25,308 nucleotides of DNA from a virus. The notes under the pieces were generated by a model, which was given only the letters and a program-made list of their open reading frames with translations, did not search any database and was not told the origin of the DNA. Shown piece by piece: positions 5,251 to 12,344 of this stretch. Location of the stretch: positions 1 through 25,308 of IMG/VR virus record IMGVR_UViG_3300048838_000719, one strand, 5' to 3'. Made by a program: the position numbers and the translations under genes. Positions within the stretch are counted from its first letter, which is position 1; the number at the start of each line of letters is the position of its first letter.

Positions 5251-5878
5251 CGTCGTCGTCGTCCTGATAGGTGTCTGTGGGGTGGGCGCGGCAAGCGGCC
5301 TGCAGGCCCGCGTGCTGCTGGCGGAACTGGTCGCGCCAGTCGCGCCAGTCGAAGCTGCGCTCGTCGTAGTCGGCCAGCCAGATCTCGGCGCTGGGGGCGA
5401 TGCCGTGCAGCGCCGGCCAGTCCGGGCCGCCGGGGGGCATCAGGCAGCGGCGCTCGGTGGCGAGCATGCGCAGGTCGGCCGCGCGGATGGCGCGGCGGTA
5501 GCCGACCGACGCCACGCGCACGCCGAATCGGCGCTGCACCTGCGCGCGCACGCGCGACTCGACCCGCCGCCAGGCGCGGTCAGGGTCCTCGGCGTCCAGC
5601 GCGTCCTTGAGCGGCGTGGAGAGGTCGCCGATGTAGGCCTCGTGCGCGTCGTGCAGCAGGCCGGCCAGCAGCGCATGCGGGCTGTCGATGCCCATCTCGT
5701 CGCGCATGACGGCGACGACGTGGATGCTGTGCTCGGCGACGCTGTAGGGGCGCCGGCAGGCGCCGGTGAAGCGGTTCAGCTGCGCCAGGTGATGCGCGAC
5801 ATCGTCAATCGACAGGGCCGCTGGGTCGGCCAGGCGCAGGTCGACGCGGCGGCCGGTGGAGGTTAGGAGCCAGGTCAT
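5240..5878 (-). CDS. HD-domain phosphohydrolase, YfbR-like nucleotidase candidate
   Basis: A 212-residue protein with an HD metal-binding pattern. SVAEHS provides His50, LLHDAHEAYIGDLSTPLK provides His76-Asp77 and the downstream Glu80 and Asp85. The run HD-x2-E-x4-GD-x-x-TP-x-K closely follows the YfbR type of 5'-deoxynucleotidases. Known members of that group dephosphorylate deoxyribonucleoside monophosphates. A phage enzyme of this kind could adjust nucleotide pools or act on modified nucleotides; this is inference. The C terminus is very acidic (QDDDDDAL). It is preceded by a 61-nt gap after the ParB-like gene and is read with the downstream genes. Confidence 0.75.
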   Translation of the reverse strand: MTWLLTSTGRRVDLRLADPAALSIDDVAHHLAQLNRFTGACRRPYSVAEHSIHVVAVMRDEMGIDSPHALLAGLLHDAHEAYIGDLSTPLKDALDAEDPDRAWRRVESRVRAQVQRRFGVRVASVGYRRAIRAADLRMLATERRCLMPPGGPDWPALHGIAPSAEIWLADYDERSFDWRDWRDQFRQQHAGLQAACRAHPTDTYQDDDDDAL

Positions 5879-5939
5879 GGGGGCGCAAACTTGCCGCTGC
5901 CGCCGCGGCGGAGTGGTGCGGGCAGGGTGGGGTCTGGGG

Positions 5940-6869
5940 TCATGCTGCGCGACGGCCGGCCTGTTTGCCCATCACCTGTAGCGTCGCGATCATGTCGATC
6001 GCCTTGCTGACGTACTCCATGCGGCTCACCATCAGCGGCTCCGACCAGTCGAACTGTTCGACGAAAGCCGCGGCGTAGGCTTGTGGCGTCATGTGATGGC
6101 GATCGATCTCGTTTGCCAGCAGTTCGAGGCGCGATAGCAGCGTGCGCACCAACGGCGTTCCAGGCGCGTCCGCAGCCTGGGCGATGCTGCTGCGGGCCTG
6201 CGTGGCGCGCGCCTTCTTGCCGGCGCGGCTCTTCTTGAGCGCCGCGCGCAGCTCGTTGCGTCGTATCAGCTTGGTCGGCTGCACGGCAATGCGGCGCTGC
6301 GTGTCCTTCGGCAGGTCTGCCACCTTCGAAGCCTCGTTCAGTGTCATCGCGCCACTTTCAACAAGTCGGGCCACCTCGGGCACGGCTTTGCGCATCACGT
6401 TCTCCGCTTGGTCAATCAACTGTCCGCCCACGCCGACGGCCTTGGCTGCGTGGTCGCGGGCTCGGCCTTCCGCCAGTTCGGGTGAATTCACCCGAACTGG
6501 CGATTCACCGTGGCGCGTCTTGTTGCCGCGCCTCACGGCTTCGAGCTGCCGTTCCTTCGCGCGCATCGCATGCCACGCCTTGAGCGCAGCGCCGGCCATG
6601 GCAAGCTGAGACTTGGTAAGCTGGCGGCGCATCAGGTTCGCGCTGCAGACGAACGCTGCGGCGGCGGCATCGTCGCCCGTAAAGGCGGTGAAGCGTGGCG
6701 CGACGCCGGCCATGACGCACGCCTTGTAGCGGTGCCGGCCGTCGAGAATCTGCCCTTCGTACTCGACGATCGGGTCGCGCAAGCCATGCGCGCGGATGTC
6801 GTCGGCCAGGTGCTGCAACTCGGCGTCCGACATCGACGGCAGCAGCTCGGCGAGCTGGTGCGCATTCAT
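5940..6869 (-). CDS. ParB/Srx-fold DNA-binding protein
   Basis: A 309-residue protein with an N-terminal ParB-like domain (about residues 5-95). It shows IRAHGLRDPIVEYEGQILDG, the DGRHRY box, and N-LMRRQLTKSQLAMAG, typical of the ParB/Noc/RepB N-terminal fold that binds CTP or acts as a nuclease in relatives. A central HTH-like part follows (SGAMTLNEASKVADLPKDTQ), and a helical C-terminal region may mediate dimerisation. The start ATG at 6869 shares a base with the stop of the previous gene (TGATG). There is no partner ParA gene in the window, so a partitioning role is not supported. Regulation or DNA-end processing are alternatives. Confidence 0.8.
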   Translation of the reverse strand: MNAHQLAELLPSMSDAELQHLADDIRAHGLRDPIVEYEGQILDGRHRYKACVMAGVAPRFTAFTGDDAAAAAFVCSANLMRRQLTKSQLAMAGAALKAWHAMRAKERQLEAVRRGNKTRHGESPVRVNSPELAEGRARDHAAKAVGVGGQLIDQAENVMRKAVPEVARLVESGAMTLNEASKVADLPKDTQRRIAVQPTKLIRRNELRAALKKSRAGKKARATQARSSIAQAADAPGTPLVRTLLSRLELLANEIDRHHMTPQAYAAAFVEQFDWSEPLMVSRMEYVSKAIDMIATLQVMGKQAGRRAA

Positions 6870-7714
6870 CACTTGATCTCCGGGAATGCGTCGCCCGTGC
6901 GCAAGAACGCATTCTGGATATGGGTGATGGTGCGGCCGCCCCGGCGCGCATTCCACACGCGGATCACGGCTCCCATGGCGTGCGTGAAGTCGCCGGCCGA
7001 GTTCATCGCTTTCTGTTGCGCCTTGCCGAGCAGGCTGTTGCGCAGGCGCAGGATCATGTCCTCCGCGGCCATGTTGTCGCCGCGGTACAGGCGGGTCATC
7101 AGCAGGTCGGCCAGCTCCGGGTCACGCTTGGCCATAAAGTAGTGCAGGGCCGCGGCGGCGCTGTGCGGCATCGGCGCAGGGCGGCGCGGCAACGACTCCA
7201 TGAAGACAACGCTGTCCATCAGGTCCGGGAAGTCGTTGACGAAGCGGCGCACGGTCTGCGGCGAGAACGTCTGCGCATACGGCAGGCGCCCCTGTTTCAA
7301 GTTCAGGGCGATGCGCGACGCCGTGGCGCCGCAGCTGGCGACCCATCCTTCGTAGCCTTCGATGACGAGTACGTCGCTGGCGGTGCGGCGAGCGCCGCCG
7401 TCGATCACATCAAAGACCCCGTCGTCGACGCCCTCGACGACAAGCATGCGGATCGTCGCGCCGCTGTCGATGATGGCCTGCAGCCGGTTCTGGCCGTCTA
7501 GCAAGCGCCCCGATCGCCCGAACTGTATCGGGGTGCCTGTGACCGGCCAGTGATCCGACTTCATGTCCGCTGCGTACAGCGCGATCTTCTGTGGTTTCTT
7601 CGGCCTGTTCAGCGTGTTGCGCTTGAGCCAATCGGCTGCGATGGCGGGGCCAATATCGTGCCAGGTGGCGATCGGGTCCGTGCGGACCTCTTGCTTCGGA
7701 TTAGCTTGAGCCAT
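6869..7714 (-). CDS. ParB-like fold protein
   Basis: A 281-residue protein. It has a DGQNRLQAIIDSGATIRMLV segment (about residues 73-92), equivalent to the DGRHR box of ParB-fold proteins, preceded by a TGTPIQFGRSGRLL strand pair and followed by VFDVIDGGARRTASDVL. This combination is seen in phage proteins annotated as ParB-like or hypothetical. The C-terminal half is helical (LADLLMTRLYRGDNMAAEDM). The start has AGGAG 5 nt upstream and no upstream overlap. It is followed directly by a second ParB-fold protein (5940-6869), with overlapping stop and start. The two may act together. Catalytic activity is not inferred. Confidence 0.75.
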   Translation of the reverse strand: MAQANPKQEVRTDPIATWHDIGPAIAADWLKRNTLNRPKKPQKIALYAADMKSDHWPVTGTPIQFGRSGRLLDGQNRLQAIIDSGATIRMLVVEGVDDGVFDVIDGGARRTASDVLVIEGYEGWVASCGATASRIALNLKQGRLPYAQTFSPQTVRRFVNDFPDLMDSVVFMESLPRRPAPMPHSAAAALHYFMAKRDPELADLLMTRLYRGDNMAAEDMILRLRNSLLGKAQQKAMNSAGDFTHAMGAVIRVWNARRGGRTITHIQNAFLRTGDAFPEIK

Positions 7715-7770
7715 GTGTGCTCCTAAGTCGTCGGATAGCCCCGACGGGCTGCGCGCGGTCGTGCGCGTGG

Positions 7771-7974
7771 TCAGAAAACCTTGATCCGCTGCGCGATCTC
7801 GTCGCCCACGGTGTTCAGCTCCTCAGCCTGCCGCTGCGCCAGCTCGGCGCTCAAGCACTCCATCAGCGAGTGCAGGAGCGGCGTGCAGTCGATTGGCCGC
7901 ACGACCTGCCAGGCCTCGCGGCCGTCTTGCGCGCGGACCGGGCCGCGGACGCGGTACACGGGCGCCGTGCTCAC
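7771..7974 (-). CDS. Small hypothetical phage protein (GTG start)
   Basis: A 67-residue protein beginning with GTG at 7974, overlapping the stop of the upstream gene (GTGA). It reads as a short beta part (PVYRVRGPVRAQDGREAWQV) then a helix (SLMECLSAELAQRQAEELN). Function unknown. Confidence 0.65.
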   Translation of the reverse strand: MSTAPVYRVRGPVRAQDGREAWQVVRPIDCTPLLHSLMECLSAELAQRQAEELNTVGDEIAQRIKVF

Positions 7975-8222
7975 GGCAGCACCACGGACAGGTAACCGGC
8001 CAGCAGGCTGCAGGCCACGATGAACGCGACCAGGCCCACCGCGATCACCGCCGACATTGCGGGGCCGGGCAGGCCGGTGTCGTCGTCATCGCCGCACTGG
8101 CATGCGGCTGGCGTAGGGCACGTGCGCCGGCCCCGCTGACACGGGCCGCTGCAGCGCGGCGCGGGCACGGTGTCGGCGAACATCGGGCGGTGGCGCGGGA
8201 TGCGAGGGGGAGCGGATGTCAT
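7971..8222 (-). CDS. Small membrane protein with Cys-rich N-terminal half
   Basis: An 83-residue protein. The N-terminal part contains CSGPCQRGRRTCPTPAACQC, a compact Cys cluster of a type often seen in small phage membrane proteins. The C-terminal 30 residues are hydrophobic (VIAVGLVAFIVACSLLAGYL) and form one membrane segment. The ATG at 8222 overlaps the stop of the upstream gene (ATGA). Role unknown; it lies early in the leftward operon, so a lysis role is unlikely. Confidence 0.7.
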   Translation of the reverse strand: MTSAPPRIPRHRPMFADTVPAPRCSGPCQRGRRTCPTPAACQCGDDDDTGLPGPAMSAVIAVGLVAFIVACSLLAGYLSVVLP

Positions 8223-8410
8223 GCCATCGCCTCCCACATCCACAAGGCCAGGCCGACGCCGATGACGACGGCAAGGGCGATGTCGGCCGCGGTCTCCCAA
8301 CGGGAGGGACGGCGCGGCCAGCGCTCTATGGGGTCGAAGTCGGCGGGGCGCCACGACCGCGCCCAGGTGCACGCGTGGATCACGCGCCGGTGCTCGGGAA
8401 GGCGGTTCAT
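8219..8410 (-). CDS. Small single-TM protein
   Basis: A 63-residue protein with a basic, Trp-rich N-terminal half (ACTWARSWRPADFDPIERWP) and one C-terminal hydrophobic helix (ADIALAVVIGVGLALWMW). Start 8410 and stop 8219 both overlap neighbours by 4 nt. Function unknown. Confidence 0.7.
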   Translation of the reverse strand: MNRLPEHRRVIHACTWARSWRPADFDPIERWPRRPSRWETAADIALAVVIGVGLALWMWEAMA

Positions 8411-8739
8411 TGCGCGGCCGCCTTGACGACTGGTTTCGATGCGGCCTTGACGACGGGCTTGGCCGCGGCTTGCTTGGTCGTCGGGCGCGAGGCGATGCCG
8501 AGCTCGCCGCCCTTGGTGATGCCGATGGCGAGGTCTTCGCGCAGGTCTTCCTGCAGCTGCAGGACCTGCTGATGCCAGAACTCGGCGCGGTCTTCGGCGT
8601 CCGCGGCCAGGCCGCGCGCCTGAGAGAGCTGGTCCTCGAGGTCGTCGATCTGGTCTGAAAGCTGCCGCGCGTGGTCGCGCAGGTGCTGCAGTTCCCAGCG
8701 CTCCAGGCGCTGGCGCAGCTTGGTGAGGATCGGGTCCAT
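8407..8739 (-). CDS. Coiled-coil protein, first gene of leftward operon
   Basis: A 110-residue protein with a long heptad region (about residues 5-70: LRQRLERWELQHLRDHARQL, IDDLEDQLSQA, VLQLQEDLREDLA). A basic tail follows, made of a tandem repeat KPVVKAAS/KPVVKAAA. It has a good GGAGGC ribosome-binding site and is the first gene after the operator-bearing leftward promoter at about 8780-8807. It is thus one of the earliest lytic products. The positively charged tail may contact DNA (inference). No family recognised. Confidence 0.75.
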   Translation of the reverse strand: MDPILTKLRQRLERWELQHLRDHARQLSDQIDDLEDQLSQARGLAADAEDRAEFWHQQVLQLQEDLREDLAIGITKGGELGIASRPTTKQAAAKPVVKAASKPVVKAAAQ

Positions 8740-8778
8740 CTCGCCTCCACGCGGCCCGGGGTGGGCCGATGGGGCGAA

Positions 8779-8807
8779 GTGTCATCCCGCATCCGGGATG
8801 TTGTCAA
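8779..8807 (-). promoter_or_regulatory. Leftward early promoter (PL-like)
   Basis: On the minus strand TTGACA (8807-8802) is followed after 17 nt by TGACAC, a poor -10, or after 18 nt by GACACT. The -35 lies between two operators and the spacer is one of them, so repressor binding would block it. It would drive the leftward operon from 8739. Confidence 0.5.
8784..8799. promoter_or_regulatory. Operator OL-a
   Basis: ATCCCGCATCCGGGAT is a perfect 6-bp dyad around 4 nt. Three more copies of ATCCCG-N4-CGGGAT or close variants flank the repressor gene. It is the likely site for the 8825-9193 repressor. Confidence 0.75.
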
Positions 8808-8822
8808 TCCCGTTTGCGGGAC
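8807..8822. promoter_or_regulatory. Operator OL-b
   Basis: ATCCCGTTTGCGGGAC matches the operator consensus with one deviation at the last base. Its centre lies 23 bp from OL-a, about two helical turns, which suits cooperative binding. Confidence 0.7.
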
Positions 8823-8824
8823 TG

Positions 8825-9193
8825 TTACACTTTATTCGTCGACAGGTCCTGCGGGCGCGAGTGGGCCTGTTCGCGCAGGTCTCCCAATTCGCGCACCAGA
8901 CTGTCGATGCGGTGCCAGACCTTGCGCTCGGCCGCGCTGGTTCCGCGTACCAGGGGCGGGTTGTTCGGCTCCAACCCGTCGATGAGTAGCTGCCAGGGTT
9001 CAAGCTCGAACACCGCGGCCAGCCTCTCTAGGGTGTCGATGCTGGCACCTGCCGCGCGCCGCTGAATGCGGTCGAGCGTGCCGTTCGATGGGCCGCCGGC
9101 GGCGGCGATCTTTGGCAGCGTGTCCAGGTGCGGGCGCGCATCCCGCAAGCGACGCAGGTTGTCGGCCAAGATGTCGCGCGGGCTGCGTCCCAT
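8825..9193 (-). CDS. CI-like repressor, XRE-family HTH
   Basis: A 122-residue protein with an N-terminal HTH of XRE/lambda-repressor type. The stretch KIAAAGGPSNGTLDRIQR (about residues 28-45) contains the turn and recognition helix, followed by ASIDTLERLAAVFELEPWQL, which is typical of the fourth and fifth helices. The C-terminal part is short and helical (KVWHRIDSLVRELGDLREQA). There is no LexA-type peptidase domain or Ser/Lys dyad, so RecA-driven self-cleavage is unlikely. It is divergent to the Cro-like gene, with paired operators on each side of the gene. No clear Shine-Dalgarno precedes ATG 9193; translation may be leaderless or weak. Confidence 0.85.
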   Translation of the reverse strand: MGRSPRDILADNLRRLRDARPHLDTLPKIAAAGGPSNGTLDRIQRRAAGASIDTLERLAAVFELEPWQLLIDGLEPNNPPLVRGTSAAERKVWHRIDSLVRELGDLREQAHSRPQDLSTNKV

Positions 9194-9216
9194 GCCGTAA
9201 CTGTGACGCCGCGGCC

Positions 9217-9232
9217 GTCCCGAAGCTGGGAT
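9217..9232. promoter_or_regulatory. Operator OR-a
   Basis: GTCCCGAAGCTGGGAT matches the operator dyad with two end/half-site deviations. It is located 23 nt upstream of the repressor start and is suited to autoregulation. Confidence 0.65.
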
Positions 9233-9238
9233 GACGTT

Positions 9239-9254
9239 ATCCCGAAAACGGGAT
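9239..9254. promoter_or_regulatory. Operator OR-b
   Basis: ATCCCGAAAACGGGAT is a perfect 6-bp dyad with a 4-nt centre, 14 nt before the Cro-like ATG. It should cover the rightward promoter. The short remaining leader suggests transcription starts close to, or at, the ATG. Confidence 0.75.
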
Positions 9255-9268
9255 TACCATGTCGTCCT

Positions 9269-9514
9269 ATGGAGTCGATCATCGTCTACCTCCGGCGCCG
9301 GTTGCGCGAGGCCGGCCCTGAGGCGTGGCCCGCAATTGCGGATGCCGCCGGGGTCGCCAAGACGCTGCCGCGCAAGATCGCCTATGGCGATCGCGACAAC
9401 CCCGGCGTCGCCACGATCCAGCCGTTGCTCGATTACTTCCATGCGCTGGACCGCCGTGCGCCGCGCGGCGTGGAGGCGCCGGGCGAGCCCGCCCCGTCCC
9501 CCACCACAGCCTGA
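9269..9514 (+). CDS. Cro-like HTH protein
   Basis: An 81-residue protein, first gene of the rightward transcript. Residues about 17-40 (AWPAIADAAGVAKTLPRKIA) form an HTH, followed by VATIQPLLDYFHAL; the tail is Pro/Ala-rich. Divergent placement against the repressor and two shared operators support a Cro-type role. The ATG at 9269 is chosen because the protein pattern starts there; upstream in-frame codons would run through the operators. No Shine-Dalgarno is seen, so a leaderless message is possible. Confidence 0.75.
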   Translation: MESIIVYLRRRLREAGPEAWPAIADAAGVAKTLPRKIAYGDRDNPGVATIQPLLDYFHALDRRAPRGVEAPGEPAPSPTTA

Positions 9515-9574
9515 GCAGTTGCCGCGCTGCCCATGTACCCCATGGCCCTCCTCCCATGCGGGCAGCGCGTTCGA

Positions 9575-9606
9575 CCGGCCGGCTCGCCCGGCCGGGCTTC
9601 TTCCTC
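9575..9606 (+). terminator. Possible intrinsic terminator/attenuator after cro-like gene
   Basis: A perfect 8-bp stem CCGGCCGG (9575-9582 with 9588-9595) with a 5-nt loop is followed by GCTTCTTCCTC, a pyrimidine-rich but not pure T tail. Its place between the cro-like gene and the replication genes recalls the tR1 position in lambda. Confidence 0.45.
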
Positions 9607-9618
9607 GGAGCCCGCCGC

Positions 9619-9939
9619 ATGACGACGACACGGCCGACCTCCGCGCAAATCCTGCAGCGCTGCATCGCGCGCTGCACCAGATCCCGCGACGGCCGCGGCC
9701 GCTGGCGCGCCGAGCGCGACTGCACCGCCGAGCTGGGCGGCCGCCCGCTGGACGACCGCTGCGCCGCCGCCGCGCGCCGCATCGGCGAATGGCTGGGGTC
9801 GGCGGGGCGGTATCCGGCGCATGCCGTCATTGGGCGCCAGACGGGGCCAGACGCCGTCCCCCAGGCGGGCCGCCCCGCAGGTAGGCCCCCGTCCGCGCGA
9901 CCGCGGGCGCAGGTGAGGGTGGGTGCGAGACGCGCATGA
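9619..9939 (+). CDS. Hypothetical phage protein
   Basis: A 106-residue, very Arg-rich protein: MTTTRPTSAQILQRCIARCT followed by CTAELGGRPLDDRCAAAARR and a low-complexity basic tail. It has GGAG upstream of the ATG, and its stop overlaps the start of the primase (ATGA), which supports expression. The first 65 residues look protein-like; the tail could be disordered or nucleic-acid binding. Function unknown. Confidence 0.55.
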   Translation: MTTTRPTSAQILQRCIARCTRSRDGRGRWRAERDCTAELGGRPLDDRCAAAARRIGEWLGSAGRYPAHAVIGRQTGPDAVPQAGRPAGRPPSARPRAQVRVGARRA

Positions 9940-10901
9940 CACCCCAGGACGTGGTGGGCCAGATGCTAGCGGCCGGGCTCGACCAGCCGCCGCTGCCGCT
10001 GGACACCGGCGGGCGCATCGTGCGCTTCGGCCCGCGGAAGCGGCAGTGGTACTGCCTGCGCGAGCAGCGCACGGCCGGCGGCAGCTACGTGACGACGGGC
10101 AGCTTCGGCGACTGGCGCGGCGGCACCTGGCGCGTCGACGTGGACTGGCGCGGCATCGGCGACGACGAGCGCGCGGCGCTGCAGGCGCAGCGCGAGCAGC
10201 AGCAGGCCGCGGCGCAGCAGGCGCGCGATGCCGAGTCGGCACGCGCGGCGATGTCGGCCGCGCAGTTGTGGGCCAGCGCAGCGCGCACGGGCGCGAGCGA
10301 GTACCTGGTGCGCAAGCAGGTCGTGGGCGAGGCCTGCCGCTACCTGCCCGACGGCAGCATCGTGGTGCCGCTGCTGCGCTACGACGCGCCGCGCGAGGAT
10401 GCGCTGCGCGCGCTGCAGCGGATCTGGCCCGACGGCCGCAAGCGCTTCACCGCGGGATTCCAGAAACCCGGCGTGTGCTGCCGGCTGGGCCTGGCGGAGG
10501 TGGGCATGCCGATGCTGCTGTGCGAGGGCTACGCGACGGGCCTGACGCTGCGTCTGGCGGTGCGCCGCCGCATGCCGGTGGTCGTGGCGCTGGATGCCGG
10601 CAATCTGCGCCCGGTGGCGGAGCTGATGCGCACGCTGTACCCGGCCAGCCGCATCCTGATCTGCGCCGACGACGACTGGCGCACGCGCGGCAACCCGGGC
10701 CGCACGGCAGCGCACAAGACGGCCCGGGCGGTGCCGGACGCCGCCTACACGTGGCCCTACTTCCGCCCCGGCCACCGCGGGCCGAAGGACACGGACTTCA
10801 ACGATCTGCACGTGCGCGAGGGCCTGGAGGCGGTGCGCCGCCAGATCGCGCACGTGCTGCCGCTGATCGGGTGTTCGGATTTGTTCAATGAAGCCGCCTG
10901 A
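9936..10901 (+). CDS. Toprim-domain DNA primase
   Basis: A 321-residue protein. The N-terminal part (about residues 25-60: GRIVRFGPRKRQWYCLREQR) resembles the start of P4-type primases. A charged Gln/Ala-rich linker (78-105) leads to a Toprim region. That region has LLCEGYATGL (194-203, catalytic Glu), VALDAGNL (218-225), ICADDD (242-247, Asp pair) and KDTDFNDLH near 290. Toprim primases of this kind synthesise RNA primers for phage replication. It overlaps the helicase gene by 14 nt. Together they form a split version of the primase-helicase that is one protein in P4. Confidence 0.88.
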   Translation: MTPQDVVGQMLAAGLDQPPLPLDTGGRIVRFGPRKRQWYCLREQRTAGGSYVTTGSFGDWRGGTWRVDVDWRGIGDDERAALQAQREQQQAAAQQARDAESARAAMSAAQLWASAARTGASEYLVRKQVVGEACRYLPDGSIVVPLLRYDAPREDALRALQRIWPDGRKRFTAGFQKPGVCCRLGLAEVGMPMLLCEGYATGLTLRLAVRRRMPVVVALDAGNLRPVAELMRTLYPASRILICADDDWRTRGNPGRTAAHKTARAVPDAAYTWPYFRPGHRGPKDTDFNDLHVREGLEAVRRQIAHVLPLIGCSDLFNEAA

Positions 10902-12336
10902 CAACGTCATCCCGATGCCAGATACCCCTCCCCCCACTGATGGAGGCGCGCCTGCGCCGCCGGGGGGTGGGGGCAAGCCGCGCCGGCGCAAGACGACGAT
11001 CAACCTGGGCAACTACTCGCGCCTGATGGAGGGCTTCGCGCTGATCTACGGCACGAAGACGGCGTGGGACGAGGAGACGCACCGGATCGTGCCGATCGAT
11101 GCGCTGCGGCTGGCGATGACGGGCGACAGCGTCAAGGCGTGGCTCAACTCGCCCGGGCGGCGCATGGTGATGCCCGAGCAGCTGATGTTCGAGCCGGGGC
11201 AGGATCTCGAGCCGCCGTGCGTGCAGCTCTTCGCCGGGATGGAGCTGGAGCCGCTGCGCTGCACGCCGGCCGATGTGGCGCCGATGCTGGACCTGCTGCG
11301 CCACCTGTGCAAGGACAGCGCCGACACCCAGGCGGGGGTCGACGCGGTGGTGCACTGGGTGCTGTGCTGGCAGGCGCTCCCGTTGCAGCGGCTGGGAACC
11401 AAGATGCAGACGGCCGTGGTGATGCACGGGCCGCAGGGGACAGGGAAGAATCTCTACTGGGATGCGTGGCGCGACCTGTACGGGCGCTACGGCGTGACGG
11501 TGGGGCAGGTGGAGCTCGAGGACAAGTTCAACGGTTGGTTGTCGCAAAAGCTGGCGATCATCGGCGACGAGGTGGTCTCGCGCCAGGAGATGTACCACAA
11601 CAAGAACCGGCTGAAGCTGATCGTGACGCAGGAGACGAAGTTCCCGATCCGCGAGATCCAGCAGCCGACGCGGTGGGAGAGCAACCACTGCAACGTGGTC
11701 TTCCTAAGCAACGAGTCGCAGCCGCTGGCGCTGGAGGAGCGCGACCGGCGCTACATGGTGGTCTACACCCCGCTGGCCGACGAGGCTGGGCTGTATCTGC
11801 GGGTGCGCGACTTCCTGGCGCGCGATGGCTTGCGACGCTGGATGTACTACCTGCAGCACTACCGCACAGGCGATTTCGACGCGCACACCAAGCCGCTGCT
11901 GACGGCGGCGAAGGTGTCGCTGGTGCAGGCCGGCTGGAAGCCCGAGGAGCGGTTCGCGCACGAGTGGGCACGCGGGTATCTCCCCCTCCCTCTGCGCGTG
12001 TGTTCGGCCGAGCAGCTGTACCGCGCGTTCCGGCGTTGGTGCGACCACAACGGGGAGCGCTTCCCGCCGTCGCAGGGGCGATTCACGGAAGGGATACGGC
12101 GGTGGGTGGCCGAGCACGCTGGGGCAGGTGCCGCGCCGCCGCTGCTGGGCTACAAGGTGGTGGCGCTGCAAGAGGTGGACGGGCGCCGCGCGGTGCGCTG
12201 CTGGATTCCGCACGGCACGCAGCCGCTGCCGGGCGTGAGCGAGGGCGCATGGGCGGCCGAGAGCGTGGGCGCCTTCGAAACCGTCTTGCGCACGTACTGC
12301 CGCTCGGCAGGCGGCGGGGAGATCGACGGTGAATAG
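10888..12336 (+). CDS. Superfamily 3 replicative helicase (P4 alpha/D5-like ATPase)
   Basis: A 482-residue protein with SF3 helicase motifs. Walker A is GPQGTGKN (181-188), Walker B LAIIGDEV (222-229) and motif C NVVFLSNE (269-276), followed by an arginine-finger candidate ERDRRY. The N-terminal 35 residues are Pro/Gly-rich. The C-terminal part contains a likely winged-helix DNA-binding region (YRAFRRWCDHNGERFPPSQG). This fits the phage family with a DUF5906-like domain. With the Toprim primase it should unwind and prime the phage origin. The iteron region immediately downstream is the natural candidate target. Confidence 0.9.
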   Translation: MKPPDNVIPMPDTPPPTDGGAPAPPGGGGKPRRRKTTINLGNYSRLMEGFALIYGTKTAWDEETHRIVPIDALRLAMTGDSVKAWLNSPGRRMVMPEQLMFEPGQDLEPPCVQLFAGMELEPLRCTPADVAPMLDLLRHLCKDSADTQAGVDAVVHWVLCWQALPLQRLGTKMQTAVVMHGPQGTGKNLYWDAWRDLYGRYGVTVGQVELEDKFNGWLSQKLAIIGDEVVSRQEMYHNKNRLKLIVTQETKFPIREIQQPTRWESNHCNVVFLSNESQPLALEERDRRYMVVYTPLADEAGLYLRVRDFLARDGLRRWMYYLQHYRTGDFDAHTKPLLTAAKVSLVQAGWKPEERFAHEWARGYLPLPLRVCSAEQLYRAFRRWCDHNGERFPPSQGRFTEGIRRWVAEHAGAGAAPPLLGYKVVALQEVDGRRAVRCWIPHGTQPLPGVSEGAWAAESVGAFETVLRTYCRSAGGGEIDGE

Positions 12337-12344
12337 CCCCGCCC

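Noticed and set aside
7737-7750. Short hairpin AGCCC-CGAC-GGGCT upstream of the ParB-like gene
   Set aside because: The stem is only 5 bp with no T tract on either strand; not supported as a terminator.
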